DNA from: Holophagaceae bacterium
GTDB taxonomy: Bacteria > Acidobacteriota > Holophagae > Holophagales > Holophagaceae
DNA: 43,361 bases
Assembly: GCA_017859955.1 (NCBI GenBank)
Contig: JAFNAB010000008.1
Location: forward strand, 1 to 43,361
Direction: 5' to 3'
The translations under genes were made by a program, and so were the position numbers. Under the pieces are notes generated by a model that was not told the origin of the DNA, searched no databases, and saw only the letters and a program-made list of their open reading frames with translations. Shown one piece after another: positions 39,412-43,361 of this stretch (the stretch's first letter is position 1; each line of letters starts with the position of its first letter).

Positions 39412-41652
39412 ATGCACACCCCCCCTCCTCCTCGCCCCGTCGACCGGCTTCTTTCGAGGCTGGTCTTCTGCCACCTCTATCTGCCGCTGCTGGGCCTGGA
39501 GATCCTGACCATCCTTGGCCTGGGCTACTACAGTGCGAAAAACCAGGTGAACCACCAATCCCAAGTCACCCATTCCGTGTCGCAACTTGTGGACTACCAC
39601 CTGGCCCAGGGTGAGCGCCTCCTGGCGACCCTCTCCAAGGCCATGGCAGGTGCTTCCCACACGGATCGCACTCTATTCCTTCGAAGCACCTGGGAGTCCT
39701 ACGGTTACTTCGAAACCCTCTATCTGCTCGACCGACAGGACCGGGTGAGCGTCCTGATGCCCGAGGATGGTCGATTCCAGGGGCTTGACCTCTCCAACAT
39801 GCCCGGCGTCCTGGAAACCCGTGAATCCCATCCCTTCACCGTCTCCCCCCCCTACATCTCCGTCCGGACCGGCGAACCAGTGGTTCTGCTCATCCGAACC
39901 GTTCCGGGTGTCGGCAAGGTCGTCGGCGAATTGAAGCTGGGCATGCTTCAGCGCGAGATCCTCCAATTGAAGGGCAAGTCCGATATGGACTTCCTTTTCA
40001 TCGCAGACCAGCACGGAACCCTGCTGGCCCACCCCCAGGCGGACCGAGTCAAGGAGCGGGGCAACCTCCAGCACCTGCCCGTGGTCAGTGCACAGGGCGG
40101 AACCTTCATCTACGACCTTGATGGAAGTATGGTTCTGGGCACCGGAACCCGGATTGAAAGGACAGGATGGGTAGTGGTCGACCAGGTTTCCATTGCCCGA
40201 TTCAGTCGAGCCTACCTGTTGACCATAGGAGAGATTCTCTTGGCTTCGCTGGCCATCTGGGGCCTGCTTTGGTGGCGGATGCGAAAGCAGCTCACGAAAC
40301 GGATCACGCGACCCCTCAAGAGCCTCAGCATGCAAACGGCTGCCGTCACCGAAGGCGAGTTCCACCGGGTCGACGAACTTACCAGCACCGCGGACACCTT
40401 CCTGGAACTGAGCCAACTATCCATGGATTTCAAGGGTATGGCTTCGCGCCTCCAGGCCCGGGAAAAAGCACTACTGGAGAGCGAGAGCCGCTACCGAGGG
40501 CTCTTCGATCGCATGCCCATCGGGCTTTTCCGCTTCAGCCTCTCCGGAGCATTCACGGATGTGAACCCTGCCATGGTGGAGATCCTGGGCTATCCCGACC
40601 GGGAGACACTTCTGAACCAGAATGTCCACAACTGCCTGAGGGAACTCTTCAGGCAGGACGCTCCGATCACCAGGGACCTGGACCTGAAGGACCGGGAGAT
40701 CACCCTGCATCGCATGGATGGTCAGCAGATCTGGGCTCAGATCAGCGGAAGCTTCACTCCTGACCGGGAGGGCTTTGAGGCCAGTCTGCAGGAGATCACC
40801 CAACGAAAGCAGGCCGAGGCCATGCTCCGAAAAGCCCATGACGAACTGGAGCATATGGTGCAGATCCGGACCGCCCAGCTATCGGAGCTGAACGCCGAGC
40901 TCCTGCAGGCCAAAGATGGCGCCGAAGAGGCCAACCGCTCGAAGAGCATCTTCCTGGCAAACATGAGCCACGAGCTGAGAACCCCCCTGAACGCGGTCCT
41001 TCTTTACACGGAACTGCTGATGGAGGAGATCCGGGAACTCGGTTCCGCCCATATGCTGGACGACTTGACCAAGATCCAGCGAGCCGGGAAACACTTGATA
41101 GGCCTCATCGATGACATCCTGGATCTCTCCAAGATCGAAGCCGGCCGGATGACGCTGTTCCTTGAGGAGATCTATGTGCCGGACCTCATCGAAGAGGTCG
41201 CAGTGACCATCGCCCCCCTCATTGACAGAAACCGGAACCAGCTTCAGATCGAAATGGATCCCAGCATTCTGGTGATCCACTCGGATCTCAAGAAGGTGCG
41301 CCAGTCCATTTACAACCTCCTCAGCAACGCATCCAAGTTCACCGAGAACGGCCGGATCAAGCTGACCGTCCACCCCTCGCCGGTAGACCAGGATTTTGTG
41401 GACATCGCGGTTTCCGACACTGGAATCGGGATGAGCAAATCCCAGGTGGCCCGGATCTTCCAGGAGTTCAGCCAGGCCGACGCCTCCACAACCAGCAAAT
41501 ACGGCGGCACGGGACTCGGCTTGACCCTCTCCAGGAAATTCGCAGAAATCCTGGGGGGCAGCATCCAGGTCACCAGCCAACCCAAGGAGGGGTCCGTTTT
41601 CACCCTCCATCTCCCCAGGGTCAGCCAAGCGCTCCTGTCGGATGGAACCTGA
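39412..41652 (+). CDS. Membrane sensor histidine kinase (Cache-HAMP-PAS-HisKA-HATPase)
   Basis: A 746-aa kinase. Helix 1 is about residues 22-42, a periplasmic Cache-like domain follows to about 265 (VVLLIRTVPGVGKVVGELKL, MDFLFIADQHGTLLAHP), helix 2 is about 268-288, then HAMP, a PAS domain (360-470, YRGLFDRMPIGLF), a coiled coil, HisKA with His520 in SHELRTPLN, and a HATPase domain with NLLSNASKF, DTGIGMS and GGTGLGL. There is no receiver domain, so a separate response regulator is needed and none is adjacent. It is cotranscribed with the binding protein, which may present the ligand to it. Confidence 0.93.
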   Translation: MHTPPPPRPVDRLLSRLVFCHLYLPLLGLEILTILGLGYYSAKNQVNHQSQVTHSVSQLVDYHLAQGERLLATLSKAMAGASHTDRTLFLRSTWESYGYFETLYLLDRQDRVSVLMPEDGRFQGLDLSNMPGVLETRESHPFTVSPPYISVRTGEPVVLLIRTVPGVGKVVGELKLGMLQREILQLKGKSDMDFLFIADQHGTLLAHPQADRVKERGNLQHLPVVSAQGGTFIYDLDGSMVLGTGTRIERTGWVVVDQVSIARFSRAYLLTIGEILLASLAIWGLLWWRMRKQLTKRITRPLKSLSMQTAAVTEGEFHRVDELTSTADTFLELSQLSMDFKGMASRLQAREKALLESESRYRGLFDRMPIGLFRFSLSGAFTDVNPAMVEILGYPDRETLLNQNVHNCLRELFRQDAPITRDLDLKDREITLHRMDGQQIWAQISGSFTPDREGFEASLQEITQRKQAEAMLRKAHDELEHMVQIRTAQLSELNAELLQAKDGAEEANRSKSIFLANMSHELRTPLNAVLLYTELLMEEIRELGSAHMLDDLTKIQRAGKHLIGLIDDILDLSKIEAGRMTLFLEEIYVPDLIEEVAVTIAPLIDRNRNQLQIEMDPSILVIHSDLKKVRQSIYNLLSNASKFTENGRIKLTVHPSPVDQDFVDIAVSDTGIGMSKSQVARIFQEFSQADASTTSKYGGTGLGLTLSRKFAEILGGSIQVTSQPKEGSVFTLHLPRVSQALLSDGT

Positions 41653-42921
41653 TCAGCCCAGATCCGCCTTCCGGATCTCCGCACCCTTGCGGGTTCCCAG
41701 GGCCGCAACCGAAAGGGAAGCAGGCCGCAGAAGCCTTGCGGCAGCCTCATTGAGCTCCTCGAGGGTCACCGCATTGATCTCGGCGATCTGCTCGTCCAGG
41801 CTCCGCAGCCGGTCCATGTGGATGGTCTGGTGGGCCATGGAGAACATCCGGGCGCTGGTGGATTCCTGACTGAAGACCAGACTGGTGCGGGCCTGGAGCT
41901 TGGCGCGCTCCAACTCGTCCGCCGTGGCCCCCTTCTCCGCCAGCTTGGCGCACTCGGCCCCGCTGCGCTGCACCAGCTCCCGGGCCTTGCCGGGGGCGCA
42001 GCTGGCCATGACCTGAAGGGCGCCGGAATCCCGGTAGTGACTGAGGTAGCTGCCGATCTGGTAGCAGAGGGCGTTCTTCTCCCGCAGTTCCAGGAAGAGG
42101 CGACTAGACATGCCCCCCCCCAGGACATGGCTGAGGAGGGTCACGGCCATGCGATCAGCCCCCTGATGGCCGCCCACCGGCAAGGCCAGCACCAGGCTCG
42201 CCTGCTGGAGTTCCTTGCGGGGCACGTTCAACAGGAAGGGCGTGGGGGCACAGGGCACCGCCGCAGGTGAAGGGGCTCCGCCGGGGAGGCGGGACAACAC
42301 GGGGTCCAGGAGTTCCATCAAGGCCTGGGGCTCGATGTCCCCGGCGGCGGCGATAAGGAGATTGGGAGCCCGGTAGGTCTCCCGGAAAAAGGCGCGGGCG
42401 CGCTCGGCATCGAAGGTCCCCACGGTCTCCCGGGTGCCCAGGATGGGGTGGGCCAGGGCCCCGCCCTTCCAGAAGTTCATGTAGAAGAGCTCGCTCACCC
42501 AGTCGTCGGGCTGATCCTCGCTCTGGGCGATCTCCTCCAGGATGACCCCCCGCTCCCGCACCAGCTCGTCTTCGTCAAAACGGGGGGTGCTCACCAGGTC
42601 CCCCAGCATGTTCACCATGTCCGGCAGCTGCTCCCGCAGGACCTTCCCGTAGAAGCAGGCGGTCTCCTTGCCCGTGAAGGCATCCACGTTGCCCCCGAGC
42701 CGATCCGTGGCCTCCGCCAGGATCTCGGGATCGGGGTAGCGCTCGGTCCCCTTGAAGACCGTGTGCTCGATGAAATGCGCCAGCCCCTCCTCCCCGGGCC
42801 CCTCATGGCAGCTCCCCCGCTTCACCCAGAAGCCCAGTGAGCAGCTCCTGACGTGGGGGAGGGATTCGATCAGGATCTCGGTGCCCTGGGGGGTGGTGGT
42901 GCGAAAGAGCGGTTCAGCCAT
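41653..42921 (-). CDS. M16-family zinc peptidase (processing-peptidase-like)
   Basis: A 422-aa metallopeptidase with the inverted zinc motif HFIEH (His49, Glu52, His53) and the third ligand Glu129 in VILEEIAQ, 76 residues downstream as expected. The second half is the non-catalytic M16 domain with GGGMSSRLFLELREK. There is no signal peptide, so it is probably cytoplasmic. It resembles the YmxG/mitochondrial processing peptidase type. The stop directly abuts the end of the convergent kinase gene, and it starts 9 nt after the stop of the membrane-protein gene. Confidence 0.93.
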   Translation of the reverse strand: MAEPLFRTTTPQGTEILIESLPHVRSCSLGFWVKRGSCHEGPGEEGLAHFIEHTVFKGTERYPDPEILAEATDRLGGNVDAFTGKETACFYGKVLREQLPDMVNMLGDLVSTPRFDEDELVRERGVILEEIAQSEDQPDDWVSELFYMNFWKGGALAHPILGTRETVGTFDAERARAFFRETYRAPNLLIAAAGDIEPQALMELLDPVLSRLPGGAPSPAAVPCAPTPFLLNVPRKELQQASLVLALPVGGHQGADRMAVTLLSHVLGGGMSSRLFLELREKNALCYQIGSYLSHYRDSGALQVMASCAPGKARELVQRSGAECAKLAEKGATADELERAKLQARTSLVFSQESTSARMFSMAHQTIHMDRLRSLDEQIAEINAVTLEELNEAAARLLRPASLSVAALGTRKGAEIRKADLG

Positions 42922-42930
42922 CCCAACAGT

Positions 42931-43361
42931 CTACCCTTCCCCTTCCCCGCCCGAGAGTCCGATGGATGTGACTTGAAGCTTCCACCCCGCCAGCGCCCAG
43001 CAGATTCCGCCGAAGACCAGCAGCACCAGGGCACTTGCCAGGATTGAGGTCGTCATGGGGGCCTGTTCCAGGAGCCCCCGTACCTGCCCCGATGAAGGAG
43101 GACCCGCCAGCGCCTCCAAGTGATGGATGAAGGTGAACCACTGGAGTCGTCCCGGCAGGAAGCGCACCAGGGGGTCCCAGAGGAAGAGCGCCAGCACCCC
43201 CCAGAGGGTCCCCCGACGGAAGACCAGACCCAGGAGGCTCAGGAAGGCCAGCTCGGCCCAGTAGGCCAGCAGGAGCGCCAGGAAGGGCATGAGAACAGGC
43301 AGGCCGAGCCCGCCCAGGCCCAGGGCAGCCAGCCCCAGCCAGACCCCACCCCAGAGGAACC
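42931..43361 (-). CDS. Multi-spanning membrane protein, C-terminal part (ABC-2 permease-like)
   Basis: The last ~143 codons of a membrane protein whose start lies beyond the window; the frame is open to 43361 and continues with hydrophobic residues (WLGLAALGLGGLGLPVLM). Visible segments include AYWAELAFLSLLGLVF, TLWGVLALFLW and a final helix ASALVLLVFGGICWALAGW, with FTFIHHLEALAG between. The layout resembles the second half of ABC-2-type permease subunits. Only the fragment supports this, so the class is a guess. Probably cotranscribed with the M16 gene. Confidence 0.7.
   Translation of the reverse strand, partial: FLWGGVWLGLAALGLGGLGLPVLMPFLALLLAYWAELAFLSLLGLVFRRGTLWGVLALFLWDPLVRFLPGRLQWFTFIHHLEALAGPPSSGQVRGLLEQAPMTTSILASALVLLVFGGICWALAGWKLQVTSIGLSGGEGEG

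Overview
The window is GC-rich bacterial chromosome, densely coded on both strands, with Shine-Dalgarno starts and frequent GTG/TTG initiation. The gene mix (FYDLN-type zinc ribbon, PilZ, HD-GYP and TPR proteins, DUF2325, soluble Ser/Thr kinase, Cache chemoreceptor) and protein flavour suggest an acidobacterium of the Holophaga/Geothrix type. This is an inference from gene content; no marker was compared with a database. There is no rRNA operon, CRISPR array, transposase, integrase or phage gene.

Layout. 1-3742: a clipped IHF/HU gene, an unknown protein, moaA, a DUF1444-like protein and pth. 3743-4585: two cold-shock protein genes with structured leaders and a terminator. 4667-8361: a GAF/HD-GYP protein, a pseudopilin-like protein, a PBP4-type carboxypeptidase and a single-domain response regulator. 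8378-10349 (minus): rlmN, an unlisted 44-residue ORF and ftsE. 10435-14432: DUF2325 protein with a candidate metal-responsive operator, a chemoreceptor, a lytic transglycosylase and ychF. 14472-20459: a PilZ protein, a Ser/Thr kinase fused to a beta-helix, a GAF protein, a zinc-ribbon protein and an adenosine-deaminase-like hydrolase. 20499-22665: tRNA-Arg(TCG), tRNA-Leu(TAG), tig and mogA.

22690-28471 is the accessory part: five minus-strand genes, tightly packed except for one 81-nt gap, that look like a surface-glycan modification operon. In order of transcription they are a beta-keto-acid cleavage enzyme (BKACE, DUF849), a NeuD/PglD-type acyltransferase, a DegT aminotransferase fused to a family 2 glycosyltransferase, a formyltransferase and a FemAB/GNAT-like transferase. 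The operon ends in a long hairpin facing mogA. BKACE is not a usual glycan gene; it may make an unusual acyl-CoA for an N-acyl amino sugar. This is the best candidate for an undescribed pathway here.

28775-43361: hsp20, rplY with a clear promoter and an adjacent palindrome, ppk1, an Mrp-type Fe-S carrier, a long TPR protein, cdd, a DUF58 protein, ribE, a periplasmic binding protein paired with a histidine kinase, an M16 peptidase and a clipped membrane protein.

Other notable items are the kinase whose C-terminal half is a 23-residue-period beta-helix with a cysteine ladder, the 44-residue ORF between rlmN and ftsE, ftsE without an adjacent ftsX, and the palindrome lying between the -35 and -10 boxes of the DUF2325 gene.
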